Positions 32,119 to 42,395 of a stretch of DNA of 64,000 nt are shown here, one piece after another. The stretch comes from Brienomyrus brachyistius (Eukaryota; Chordata; Actinopteri; Osteoglossiformes; Mormyridae), in the NCBI RefSeq assembly GCF_023856365.1, contig NC_064536.1, forward strand, positions 34,774,776 to 34,838,775, read 5' to 3'. A model generated the notes under the pieces. It did no database searches, was not told the origin of the DNA, and was given only the letters and a program-made list of their open reading frames with translations. Positions within the stretch are counted from its first letter, which is position 1. The number at the start of each line of letters is the position of its first letter. The position numbers and the translations under genes were made by a program.

Positions 32119-32500
32119 CGTTCAATTCGCCACAAGTCTACACACCCAGATAACACACATATAAAACGTATGCAACAGTTGTGTTACCTTTTAAATAGTC
32201 TGTAGGTTTTGCAAACTACTCTAACGCCTTTGGTGTCGCTGATTTTACGTTTATACTAGTGTAAAATAGACTTGCCGTAAGATTTCTTTGCGCAAGCCTG
32301 AGAGTCTGAAAACACCTCACACCAGATGCATGAGAGATGGAAACCTGGAATATTCAGTCGAATTAGATCAAATATGATGCTAAGTTAGTACTAAGTTAAA
32401 ATATGTTCCGGACTTGTAACATGCACCCATGATTTGGAACAGTGGCCAGGCTGTCTCTGGCCACGCCCCCTACAGTCAGTCCGGCCCCTGCCTTTTCCAG
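32119..32500. repeat. Dispersed copy of the 1.6-kb repeat core
   Basis: It follows 24734-25063 closely (GACGTTCAATTCGCCACAAG onward, ending at CATGATTTGGAACAGTGGCC), again without the hAT insertion. A further piece at about 32617-32695 matches 24530-24612, the segment directly after the tRNA-Leu-like sequence. Confidence 0.85.
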
Positions 32501-32699
32501 CGTCGAGTCGGGAAACTTCGACGCGTTTCGTACCGCTGGCACGAGTTCGGCTGCTTCGTTTCAAAATGTTTAATGTAGAACAGCGCTATGAAAGCAAATG
32601 TTAAAAGACATTATGTCAACTTCCGACAAAAGTTCTTCAATCACTACAGCAGCATCTGAGCAACTGGTTGGCTCTAATTGCTTCGTTTTATTTTTGCGT

Positions 32700-33540
32700 C
32701 TGTCTTTGCACCTTATCTGTTTGGCACTATCTGCAGACATCGTAACACTGTCTGGCTCTTGTTCCAGTTCCAGAAGGAACTGAAGGGACAACGAGGTAGG
32801 GGGAAATACAAATTTCGTTTCGTTGGAGTGCCAAGCTGTGAAAGGCATTTGACCAGAAGCCAAGGTAAGTGTTGTACCTGTTATTTAGAAAAAGCAGTTT
32901 TCAAAATGCTGCTTTATAATCGTTTGAGATAGTCAGCCAGTGTGACTAGTGAAGGCGTTTTGAGTTTACCTACATAAAGTTTTATTTCTATTTCTATTCT
33001 ATTTTTATTTCTTGCGTCACGCAAGAAGGTGAGGCCGGGACATAAATACCCTGTGTCACGTGGGACCTCGGGACGCTCCAGTGGGCCAATCTAATTAAGA
33101 ACTGAGTCCATGAGCCTCCATATTCCCGTCTCTTTAGCCCAACAGAACTTTTCTCAGCATGACACTGACATCAGGTATATGAGTTCAGCCCCCATATCTA
33201 TGGCCCACGGGAAGCAGGGGGAGGGGCAATATTCCCTGCCCAGTTTGGTTCCTTCACTCTGAAAGTTTTCCCTTGATGCTTTCCGCCTCTTCTCTTTGAG
33301 CAGGTCTGTGATATATAATGTTATAGGTGGTTTATCGCATCAAGCCTTATTCCTACCCAGTGGTGCTGTAAATTCATTAGTGTGGAATGGCGTAGTGTGA
33401 ACCGGTGTATGTGTCCACTTGTGTTTGGATTTGCTTGCAAAATGTCTTTTTGTGTATTTGGTTTTGAACACAGTACTATATTGAACAGACTATCCTGAAG
33501 CTTTAGTGAAATAGTGGGCTTATTTTGCATATGAACTTCA
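32700..33540. other. Non-coding stretch
   Basis: About 44 bp at 32725-32768 (CTGCAGACATCGTAACACTG) recur inverted at 34343-34391. No gene is defended. A GTAAGT donor-like site at 32862 follows a short coding-like stretch. Confidence 0.35.
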
Positions 33541-33542
33541 AA

Positions 33543-33702
33543 GCTGGAGATTTTAGGTCCAGAGAGTACAAATCCAGACCAAGATTTTGTTTTAACCAAC
33601 CAGTTGAGTGCTCTGTGAATGTGACTTCTTATACTACTGGTTGGTTGAAACAAAATCTTGGTCTGGATTTGTACCCTGTGGACTGGAAGTCTCCACCTCT
33701 GA
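33543..33702. mobile_element. Foldback MITE, copy 2
   Basis: The arms contain GTACAAATCCAGACCAAGAT...TTTTAACCAACCAG and the inverse CTGGTTGGTTGAAACAAAAT...TTTGTACC. They match the copy at 10027-10183 in order and length. Confidence 0.8.
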
Positions 33703-34462
33703 TGAACTTACAGTTTTGAGAACAGAGTCGCAGTCTCAGCAGATTTGCTTTTATTGTAACTCTGGATAAGAAAGATTTCACCGTGTTTAAATGTTGGTGC
33801 CTTTAAATTAAACTACAAAATATTCAGTGTTTATTCTGTTATTTTCAAACTAGCAAACAAGTGTTCATTTTGTAGAAAGGTTACATATTTGTTAAATCAG
33901 TATTTGTCAGTGCCTATAAATTAAATACTTAATTTGCACAGCCCAATGGAATACTCAAAATTAAACATCAAACAAACCTATGTCAGAAATTATTTCAATT
34001 TAGACTATTGATAAGCCAATGTTCATGATATATCAGGAGATTTTTTAAACTGCCATATTTGAAAGGTTACCTCATTGATGACATTTATCAGCACTGCTCT
34101 TACCTGAAAGATATCAGCAGAAATGCACTGTGGACAGGTATCTGCCCGCTGTGTTTACAGTGTCTTGAAGTCCTTAAATCAACAGTGTCAAGTTTGTTTG
34201 GACAAAGTTTGTTTTTTTTTTTCCTTTGCATGTTTTTCCTTCTTCTTCGGATATAATTTTTTTGTTAATTTTTTTCCCTTGGATGTTTTTTTTGTCTTCT
34301 TTAAATATTATTTTTTTCCTTCTTTTGATAATGTTTTTTCGGAACAAGAGCCATACAGTGTTACGATGTCTGCAGATAGCGCCAACTGAACGCAGTGAAG
34401 CAGTATCACCTAGGGCATACTCTTGAACCACCCGCAAAGTCCCCTTGTTAGTTACGTATACA
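33703..34462. other. A/T-rich non-coding stretch
   Basis: Poly-T-rich region at about 34208-34340. The only repeat found is the short inverted match to 32725-32768. Confidence 0.35.
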
Positions 34463-34605
34463 TCCATCCCACCATCCATTTTCCAAACCGCTTATCCTAC
34501 TGGGTCGCGGGGGGTCCGGAGCCTATCCCGGAAGCACTGGGCACGGGGCACGGAACAACCCAGAATGGGGGGCCAGCCCATCGCAGGGCACACTCACGCA
34601 CCATT
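34463..34605 (-). mobile_element. tRNA-headed SINE, 5'-truncated
   Basis: The 3' third only: CCATTTTCCAAACCGCTTAT, CCGGAGCCTATCCCGGAAGC and GGGGGGCCAGCCCATCGCAG, nearly identical to 28068-28200. Confidence 0.9.
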
Positions 34606-34719
34606 CCTGATTATATTATTGCACTATATAAATAAAAAGTAAACTTAATACCAGTTGCGGTAATAAAGTGCACAGAGAGTAAGAGAGAGAAGGGCTTCAC
34701 ATAAACTTATGTTCATTAG

Positions 34720-34965
34720 CGTTTAGTATTCTGATGGCTTGGGGGTAGAAGCTGTTATTAAATCTGGTTGTTCTGCAATGCATACTGCGGTAACGTTTAC
34801 CAGAGGGCAGAAGTTCAAACAGCTTATGGGTGCGTGGGATCTTTTACGATCTTAATGGATCTATTGTGGCAACGTGAGTAGTGAAGTTCTTGAACCGATG
34901 GGAGAGAGCCTGGAGAATTATTTTCTCTGTCATCCTCACCACTCTCTGAAGCGTCTTCTGTTCAG
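34720..34965 (-). pseudogene. LINE ORF C-terminal fragment
   Basis: The minus-strand translation gives QKTLQRVVRMTEKII, then after a frame change KLFELLPSGKRYRSMHCRTT and RFNNSFYPQAI. This is the end of the reverse transcriptase ORF of a teleost LINE ('LQRVVR...KIVKDxxHPxHxLFxLLPSGKRYR'). One internal stop. The same domain occurs at 36578-36810 on the other strand. Confidence 0.6.
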
Positions 34966-35116
34966 CTGTAGAAATTAACATTAAAGTGTCATTTGTATTA
35001 AATATAATTATGCATATGTAGAACTAGGGATATGATCCTATTAAGTATGACAGTTCTGTCTTATTAATACAGGATCGACATCCACAGTAACTGTGTTTAT
35101 CTATCCATCTGTGTGC

Positions 35117-35126
35117 ATGTGTGTGT

Positions 35127-35162
<36 letters not shown>
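35117..35162. repeat. (GT)n microsatellite
   Basis: Almost pure GT run. It resumes as (TG)n at about 35445-35458 on the far side of the inserted element at 35171-35440. Confidence 0.9.
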
Positions 35163-35167
<5 letters not shown>

Positions 35168-35170
35168 CGG

Positions 35171-35440
35171 ATATACCTGTCCTTATGGGGACACAATGTC
35201 CCCATAACGTGATAAATAGCCGTTTTTTTCCCTTATGGGGACTGGTTTCCTGGTCCCCATAAGGGAAAACTCTATTTTATAAAAATCTGTGACTGCTATG
35301 GAAAAACTAGAAATGCAAAATCTCTTGTATTTTGCTTGGTTACTTATGGTTATGGCAGGGTGGGGGTTAAGCTTGTCATAGTTAGCGTTAGCATTTATCC
35401 CATAGATGTGAATGAGCTCGCCCCATAAAGATAGGTATAC
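35171..35440. mobile_element. MITE inserted in a GT microsatellite
   Basis: The ends ATATACCTGTCCTTATGGGG and, inverted, GTATACCTATCTTTATGGGG are imperfect inverted repeats, with GTGTGTG on both outer sides. A second inverted pair (CCCTTATGGGGACTGG / CCCCATAAGGG) lies inside. No ORF is seen. Confidence 0.65.
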
Positions 35441-35521
35441 CCTATGTGTGTGTGTGTGTCCCATATTGCCTGGGCTTCAGGATACCTCATAACCCGGAAC
35501 TTCATCAGAAGTAGTTAGAAA

Positions 35522-35550
35522 ATGGATGGATGGATGGATGGATGGACGGA
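35522..35550. repeat. (GGAT)n array
   Basis: Tandem ATGGATGG changing to ACGGACGG, the form seen at SINE tails, but no SINE body is attached. An ATC array lies at about 35927-35952. Confidence 0.85.
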
Positions 35551-35559
35551 CGGACAGAT

Positions 35560-36570
35560 CAATAAAAGTACAGGACATCCATTTTACAAAGAACCGTCAA
35601 CACTAAATGTGTGCACTGGTCATGCTCCTGGAAATTAAACTTCTTTTCTGAAAAGCAGCATGTTCATAAATTAGCTGCTGTTATACCTTGGGGAAACAAA
35701 TGCAGATGAAACTGTAAAACAAACTGCAGTGGCAAAACAGTTCTGGCTGCCCGCCAGCCCTTCTGCCTGTGCTGCCCTGCCTGCCTACCCTCCTGCCCAT
35801 GACATCCTGTCGGCGACATGCCACAAAGCAACCCTTCTTTGCCACAGGAAATGTCTGGTGCAATTTCTTTTTTAATTGTACATGTCAATTGCATAATACC
35901 TTAAACTAATTCTTTATTATTTCTATCATCATCATCATCATCATCATCATCCTGATAAGTATTTCATTAGTATTCCACGGTATTTTGATTTTTCAGGAAT
36001 CATTGTGTGTACTGTATACTTTTAAATTAGTTTGCACTATATGTAGTGTCTCTGCACCTGTGCCTTACGTACTTGCTGCAGCTTAGACAACAACTTCTCT
36101 CAGGCATCAGTATAGTTTATCTAATGCAATATTTGTTGTTTGTTTATTAAGTGGTTTTAGGTATTTTGTGTGTTCCACGTAATTTAGTGTAATTAGTCCT
36201 AATTGACTCAGGTTTAGTTTGATATTTCCTTCTGTTTGTTCCTCTGCATCATGCTACTGTCATAACATGTCAATGTCTTACCTAACTTTTGTGCATTATG
36301 TTTTGGAGAGAAAAAAATCATGACTTTTTTTTTAGATTCATCCACTGATTCTATCACCTCTGACACATCCCCCCTCAATATTTGTTTGTTTGTTTGTTTA
36401 TGTATTTGCTTGGGGGGTGGAATTAACAAACAGAAATAACTGAATGAATCAGGGTAGTGAAAAACATTTATAAACTTATAATTTTGGTATTGGTATGATC
36501 CTGTTCTGATTAGTTAGCCGAGGGAGTAAATCATCAGGAGTTTCATCTCTCAAACTCCTACTACACTCAC
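35560..36570. other. Non-coding stretch
   Basis: Apart from microsatellites, nothing recognised. Short minus-strand ORFs at 35664-35894 have no family motif. Confidence 0.35.
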
Positions 36571-36577
36571 TCAGCAT

Positions 36578-36810
36578 CACAGTATGGACTCCCCAATGCA
36601 ACTGATCTGCACATACTCTGGGAGGAAACCTGGTTCGGGAACAGCACCATGCAGGACAGACGAGCTCTACAGAGGGTTGTGCGATCAGCTGAGCGCACCA
36701 TCTGCACCGAGCTCCCTGACCTGCACTCAATCTACAGCAGGCGGTGCTGGACCAAGGCCAAGAAGATCGTGAAGGACCTCAGCCATCCCAATAATGGACT
36801 GTTCATTTCA
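36578..36810 (+). pseudogene. LINE ORF C-terminal fragment
   Basis: The plus strand reads WFGNSTMQDRRALQRVVRSA, then IYSRRCWTKAKKIVKDLSHP and NNGLF, the conserved tail domain after the reverse transcriptase in the LINE family seen at 34720-34965. Truncated on both sides. Confidence 0.6.
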
Positions 36811-36854
36811 TTAGAATCTGTAGAAATTGTGGATAAACTTGTTCTACTTTACTG

Positions 36855-37970
36855 ACACTGTGCAAAAGTCTCTGACCACTGACTGCTATTGTTAAAACTT
36901 AAATTGCATCCATTACAAAACTAAAACAATATTTTGAAGCAACTTAAGTTTAATTTAATTAATTAAATTTTATTTTAATATAAATGTAAGTAATTAGTCA
37001 ACATGTTTCAATAGCTATGATTATGTACATTACAAACCTAAAATAATATTTTGAAGCAGCTTAAGTTTAATTTAATTAATTAAATTTTATTTTAATATAA
37101 ATGTAAGTAATTAGTTAACATGTTTCAATAGCTGTGATTATGTACTTTACTCAGTCTAGGAGCCATCAGGATATGCAAATGTTATTTATCCAAACCACTG
37201 TGAAACGAACAGTGTTGATGATGACTGGACTGTTTCTTTATTCAACTAAAAGTAATGAATCAAATCTAATCTTTATTTATGACTTTTTTTAATTTTATTT
37301 TATCCCCAGTGCTTCGAGCAGGCATTTCCTGCTCTGCCCCGTGTGCAAGAAGACACAGCCAAGCCTCTCAGTGCATCTGGCTAGGGTGTGCATGAAGAGG
37401 TCTTCGAAAGAGGCCATCCAGGAAGTGATGGAGAAGGAAAAGCAGAATTCCCTTGAACTTCTGCAGTGGGGCAGGGTCTTCAGCTACAGGCTGAACTTCA
37501 GCTACATTATGCCTGTCAAAGTGTGTCAGCTTAGCCATTTCAGAACCTCTGCTAAAATCATCCTAGTATTTGTAACGACCATCCAGTGCAGCCATGTATT
37601 TTTTGACTTGGCCACTAGCACACCTCATACAGTACAGCTAGTCAATCTGTCACTGACTTTTTAAACCAGTATAATTAATTATTTAATTGAGCTGTTGGTG
37701 AAATTTAACAAAATCATGGAACGGCTGAGGTGCCCCTGGGGAGAAGTTTGGGAACTGAAGCGGTGTTCATCTAGCCATCCAACTAGATATCAGTAACGCT
37801 TTAGAAAACAGAAGAAGTTATTACTAGTTTTTATTGTGTTACTCTTAATTTGCACATGTTCTAATGTTAAATTGTGTCATTTATTCTAAGTCAAAGTACA
37901 CTTGCTACCCAGATAAACAGCTTTAAACATTTCTTTGGACTGCCTAAGACTTTCACACAGTACTGTATGT
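36855..37970. mobile_element. Non-autonomous TIR element, copy 2, enlarged
   Basis: The ends CACTGTGCAAAAGTCTCTGA and, inverted, TACTGTGTGAAAGTCTTAGG match the element at 16034-16534, and the right half aligns throughout. It is more than twice as long because of a tandem duplication of about 117 bp (36913-37148) and an extra segment holding a coding-like exon (37310-37491). Confidence 0.65.
37310..37491 (+). pseudogene. Captured C2HC-finger exon fragment
   Basis: A TTTTATCCCCAG acceptor leads into ASSRHFLLCPVCKKTQPSLS, then VHLARVCMKRSSKEAIQEVM. C-x2-C...H-x4-C is a zinc-binding arrangement. Similar C-terminal segments occur in fish proteins linked to tyrosine-recombinase (Crypton-like) elements, but that link is from memory and weak. 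It lies inside a TIR element whose other copy lacks it, so it was captured or inserted there. Confidence 0.35.
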
Positions 37971-37973
37971 CTT

Positions 37974-38052
37974 AGAACATAAGAAATGTACAAATTAGAG
38001 GAGGCCTTTCGGCCCATTTGTTAAAATCTTATCTAGCTCTGATTTAATCATC
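37974..38052 (-). mobile_element. CR1-type LINE 3' end
   Basis: TTAGAACATAAGAAATGTAC ... GAGGAGGCCTTTCGGCCCAT ... AAAATCTTATCTAGCTCTGA corresponds to the 3' terminus of the CR1 element at 46815-47960. Confidence 0.8.
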
Positions 38053-38260
38053 TCTCTCAATATAATATTGGGATAATTTATTCTCTTCAGAGGCCTCCAT
38101 AGAATAGTGCATCCATCCCCTCACTTATGTTCAGACAGTCAGAATAACAGCATCATCAATTTCACAGCTAGATTTAAAAATTGCTTTAACAGAGTGATTA
38201 CAGAAAAAAAGGTAAACAAATATTAACAAGATTATTAAAACGTAATAGACATATTCGTCA
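38053..38260. repeat. Dispersed repeat shared with 54486-54735
   Basis: Blocks CATCTCTCTCAATATAA, TATTCTCTTCAGAGGC, CCATAGAATAGTG and TTTAAAA..TTGCTTTAACA occur in the same order at both places, in the same orientation. No terminal structure is visible, so the class is unknown. Confidence 0.75.
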
Positions 38261-38353
38261 TTCAGACATATTGCGCTTTTTTAAGAGCAGAAGGGATACA
38301 TTAAATCACGATTATATTTTGTCCATAATTATATATATATATATTTACATATA

Positions 38354-39987
38354 CAGTGCTCAGCATAAATGAGTACACCCCCTTTGAAAAGTACGAATGT
38401 AATCAGTAGCTCAATGAACAAAAGAATAACTTCCAAAATTTTCACAAGGCTGAGTTTTATTGAACACTTGTTTAACTCCATAACATGAAATTAAGGTTAA
38501 TAATATAACTTAGATCACAAAATCTTCAGTTTTACTCAAATTGGTTGAAGCAAAAATGAATACACCCCGCAACAAAAAGTACTACATCTAGTATTTTGTA
38601 TGACCGCCGTGATTTTTAAGGACAGCACCAAGTCTTCTAGGCATGGAATGAACAAGTTGGCGACATATTGCAACATCTATCTTTTTCCATCCTTCAAGAA
38701 TAACCTGTTTCAGAGCCTGGATGGAGAGTGATGCTCAACTTGTCGCTTCAGAATTCCCCACAGGTGTTCGATTGGGTTCAGATCAGGAGACATACTTGGC
38801 CATTCAATCACCTTCACCCTGTTCTTCAGAAATGCAACAGTAGCTTTAGATGTGTGTTTTGGATCATTGTCGTGTTGGAAAAGTGCACGACGACCAAGTG
38901 CATGGAGAGATGGCAGCATCTTCTCCTTCAGTATAGAGCAGTACATTGTTGAGTTCATGATACCATCAATGAAATGCAGCTCCCCAACACCAGCAGCACT
39001 CATGCAGCCCCACATAAGGACACTGCCACCACCATGCTTCACTGTAGGCACCATGCATTTTTCTTTGAAATCCTCACCTTTACGACGCCATACAGTTTTG
39101 AAACAAGTAGTTCCAAAAACAGGGATTTTTGTCTCATCACTCCAGAGTATAGAGTCCCAGTAGTCTTCATCTTTTTCCGCATGGGCCCTAGCAAATTCTA
39201 GGCGTGCTTTTTTGTGCATGGGCTTTAGGAGAGGCTTCCTTCGTGGACGATACCCATGCATGCCATTCCTCTGCAGTGTGCGCCGTATGGTGTCACGGGA
39301 AACGGTCACTCCAGTTTGGCTTTCTACTACTTTAGCTAACTGCAGTGAACTTGCATGGCGATTTTCTTCAACCCTTCTCATCAGCAGACGCTCCTCTCGA
39401 GATGTTAACTTCCGTGGACGGCCTGGACGTCGCTGTAAGATCGTTGCACTTCCATCTTTCTTAAATTTTTGGATCACTTTTGCTACAGTATTTTGACTGA
39501 TAGGTAAAGCTTTGCTGATCTTCTTGTAGCCCTCACCTTTTTTGTGTAAAGAAATGATTGCCTTTCTCAGATTTTGTGACATTTCTCTTCCATGTGGAGC
39601 CATTGCTGACAGCATGAAATGGGAAGGGCTTTTCTTTGTTAAGTAATGCCCTTTTATAGTCACCTGTCTGCTGGACACCTCTTAAATGAATCATTAGACT
39701 CACCTGTGGTTGAATGCCTGTTAATTAGAATTTTGTAGTCTTAAGTGTGGCTTTTCTCCTAAGACTATAATTGGGGTGTACTCATTTTTGCAACATGGGC
39801 TTGAGTGAATTTGTTAGGAAAATCACTTTTTTGTGTGTGCAAATCAACAAATCTTGTTTGCAATCAATGGCCCACATTTGTGAGAGTATTTTGTAATATA
39901 GTATCTCATAGAAAATGTTGATTCTGAAAGGAAACTAAAGGTTTTCTGACAAATGTAGTGGGGTGTACTCATTTATGCTGAGCACTG
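38354..39987 (-). mobile_element. Tc1 element with IR/DR ends
   Basis: Both ends carry a perfect 28-bp inverted repeat beginning CAGTGCTCAGCATAAATGAG, each bordered by TA (38352-38353 and 39988-39989). Inner direct repeats with ATGA.TACACCCC lie at about 38553-38575 and 39772-39796. This gives the IR/DR layout used by many fish Tc1 transposases, with two binding sites per end. At 1634 bp the length is normal. The transposase gene inside is on the minus strand and damaged. Confidence 0.92.
38588..39678 (-). pseudogene. Tc1 transposase, C-terminal frameshift
   Basis: The first 322 codons are open. A paired-like helix-turn-helix region spans about residues 35-140, with QRRPGRPRKLTSREER (82-97) as the GRPR hook. 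The catalytic core has D181 (WSDETKIPVFG), D270 (FQHDNDPKHTSK) and E304 (SPDLNPIEHLW). By my count 33 residues separate the last two instead of the family's usual 34, one lysine codon short in 'FLKNRVKV'. Near 38733 a frameshift ends the frame at SPSRL. The normal C-terminus (IQALKQVILEGWKKIDVAIC ... ending at 38588) continues in another frame. Both changes suggest an inactive enzyme. Confidence 0.85.
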
Positions 39988-39994
39988 TATATAT

Positions 39995-40270
39995 ATGGTG
40001 GTGCAGTGGTTAACACTGTTGCCTCACACCTCTGGGACCCAGGTTCGAGTCTCTGCCTGGATTACATGTGTGTGGAGTTTGCATGTTCTCCCCGTGTCCT
40101 CGTGGGGTTTCCTCCGGGTACTCCGGTGTACCCCCACAATCAAAAACATGCTGAGGCTAATTGGAGTTACTAAATTGCCCATAGGTGTGCATGTGAGAGT
40201 GAATGGTATGTGAGTGTGACCTGTGATGGGCTGGCCCCCCATCCTAGGTTGTTCCCTGCCTCGTGCCCAT
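39995..40270 (+). mobile_element. tRNA-headed SINE, 3'-truncated
   Basis: It starts ATGGTGGTGCAGTGGTTAAC immediately beyond the Tc1 right end. A box, B box (AGGTTCGAGTCTC) and body are well kept. It stops at TCGTGCCCAT and lacks the last 90 bp and the GATGG tail. Confidence 0.9.
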
Positions 40271-40456
40271 TTTATTGACATAAAAGTCTGTTCCTCTAAT
40301 TATAGAATAATATATAGAATAATTATACAAGAGCTATAATTATTATGATGTTATTATTTAATTGTGTGGGCCGTGTTGCTTGATTACATTTGACTCTTCG
40401 GCACGTGGGACGCTGCCGGTTTGAAAGACGCAGCTTCACTTGTTTTCTGCACCAAG

Positions 40457-40464
40457 ATGACGAG
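40457..40464 (+). CDS. Exon 1 of tryptophan-repeat gene (putative)
   Basis: An ATG in good context (ACCAAGATGA) is followed after eight coding bases by GTACGT, a strong donor. Its phase matches the CATTCAG acceptor at 41208: joining gives MTRNKR, continuous with the main exon. The upstream 80 bp contain CACGTGGGACGC and are GC-richer, which would suit a promoter. Short first exons are easy to find by chance, so this is provisional. Confidence 0.4.
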
Positions 40465-40544
40465 GTACGTTGCTTTTCTGCTCCCATTTTATCGGATAAT
40501 TTTTCTTATTTAGTATCTGTCAAATTTGCATGTATATTAAAATA

Positions 40545-41110
40545 TGTTTGGTGAGTAAAGTCAGTATATTGCTTTTAAATAAAGTGATTTTGTTCTGGGG
40601 TACAATGTTAATTATATTTAAATTTTATGCGCAAAGTGTAGTTGATATTTCGCTTTTCCGCGTGCGCTTTACTGCGCTTAAGTAAATAATTGCGCTTGCT
40701 TGTGAGTAAATTAGTTCATTGCTTTTAAATAAAGTGAATATTGTTGCGGGCTACTGTGTTGGTTATATTTAAATTTTATGTGCAAGTCGGCTAGTTTCCT
40801 GTGCCGCAAAGTCTAGATGATATTTCACTTTTGCACGTGCGCTTTCCCGCGCTTTCATGTTGCATTCGGAAGAGGATGCGGGTGGTTGCGCTCGGTGCTG
40901 CCTACAGCAATGATATTCCAGCAGACCAGGAGAGGGCAGATGTATTGCAACAAACACAGATAAAAGTAGTGAAGCAAGACCTGAAAAGTTTGTTTGGTGA
41001 CTAAAATCAGTATATTGCCATTTAGTAAAATTTAAAATTGTTCCAGGCTTCTTTCTTGATTATATGTAAATTGTATGTGAAAGTTAACTAGTTTCCTATG
41101 CTATAATGCA
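40545..41110. repeat. Three diverged intronic repeats
   Basis: Three copies start with GTGA.TAAA.T.AGT..ATTGC and run through TATATTTAAATTTTATG.GCAA at about 40549-40690, 40703-40860 and 40997-41110. The first two also share CGCGTGCGCTTT/CACGTGCGCTTT. They lie in the inferred intron of the tryptophan-repeat gene, suggesting local tandem growth of the locus. Confidence 0.7.
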
Positions 41111-41207
41111 GTTGTTCATTGCGAAGGTGTCAGTGCAGAACTGAATTCCATGTGCCAGGAGTGACTGACAGCTCTATTGTATTGCTTGTGTGTTTTTCCT
41201 CATTCAG

Positions 41208-41925
41208 AAACAAACGAATTGCAAAAGCTGTCAGCTGGAGCAACGATCGATACTGGGCAACTTGGGACAAGTGGATGGAAGTGATTGACTGGGAAGATGA
41301 GGAAGAGCTGTGCTCCCCAGCAGAATCACCCTCTGACCAGGCTGACCGTTCCATCGTGTCACACACCCGAAAGCCAATTGCCAAGGCAGTTAGCTGGACG
41401 GATGATGTGTATTGGGCAGCCTGGGACAAGTGGGATGAGATCATCTGCTGGGGTGAAGAAGGAGAGTGCTCCCCAGCAACTCCACCCATCAACCAGCCTG
41501 GGAGGGATAAGGGGTTAGACATGCATGGGTTAGAGGTTTTTCTGTTAAATGAAAGGACAGTCTCCATAAAGCCTGCAGATGACCACCAAGACAGGCTGAA
41601 AATAGGAGCCGTAGTGGTCGACCTCTGCCAGTTTGAGCTAGATGGTGTAAATGATAAATTTGAAATTGTCGAAATACAAATTGGAGAGGTCAAATTGGAG
41701 GAGACTGCAGAGAGGGGTTTTAATTCAGAATTTGAATTGGAAATTTTGGATGTGGAGATAGAGGTTGTAGACAGTGAATTCCAGCTGAATGCTCTTAATT
41801 GGGAAATTGCTGGAACTAAAGTGGACAAATTATTAGTGGAACACCTGAACATAAATAATCTAGAAGCAGGCAGTGTGAAGGTGTCCACATCAAATGGGAA
41901 TGTGGTATATGTCAATGGTATGTGA
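41208..41925 (+). CDS. Unrecognised acidic protein with duplicated W-rich motif
   Basis: With exon 1 this would encode about 241 residues. Residues 7-44 and 60-96 are two copies of one motif: IAKAVSWSNDRYWATWDKWM + EVIDWEDEEELCSPAESP, and IAKAVSWTDDVYWAAWDKWD + EIICWGEEGECSPATPP. Each has five conserved tryptophans and ends in an acidic, C-S-P-A segment. The rest is acidic with alternating hydrophobic residues (FELEILDVEIEVVDSEFQLN), suggesting beta structure. No signal peptide or membrane helix is seen. I do not recognise the family. An inverted paralogue at 52828-53052 has the same C-terminal part but continues 30 residues further with a basic tail. Here the frame instead enters SINE-derived sequence and stops after VYVNGM. 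Confidence 0.55.
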
Positions 41926-42395
41926 GTGTGTTTGGTAATGATGGGTGTGAATGGTGTGTGTAAGTGGTGTGTGTGTGTGTGTGTGTGTATGAGAATGGTG
42001 ATTGAATGGTGTGTGTGAGGTAATGGCGTGTGAGTGAATGGTGTGTGTGAGTGACAGGTGTGTGAAGGTGTGTGTGAGGTAATGGCATGTGTGAGTGAGT
42101 GTGAGTGGTAATGGCGTGTGTGAGTGAATGGTGTGTGTGAGTATATGGTGTATGTGAATGGTCTATGTGTGTGTGAATGGGGAGTGAATGGTGTGTGAGT
42201 GACTGGTGTGTGTCTGGTGTTTATGAATGGTGTGTGTGAGTGAATGCTGTGTGAATGGTGTTTATGAATGGTGTGTGTGTGAGTGAATGCTGTGTGAGTG
42301 ACTGGTGTGTGAATGGTGTTTATGAATGGTGTGTGAATGAATGGTGAGTTTTTGTGTGTGTGTTTGTGTGTGTGTGTGTGTGAATGATCTGTGTG
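41914..42395. repeat. Minisatellite expanded from a SINE interior
   Basis: Dozens of irregular units of GTGTGTGAGTGAATGGT type, matching the GTGAGTGAATGGTGTGTGAG piece found once in each SINE copy. The array runs straight into the SINE 3' part. The 459-codon frame on the minus strand (H/T/S/P-rich) is a by-product of this array combined with the antisense of the gene. Confidence 0.9.

Noticed and set aside
32570..32863. 97-codon minus-strand ORF
   Set aside because: It overlaps the dispersed copy of the 1.6-kb repeat; no motif and no splice support.
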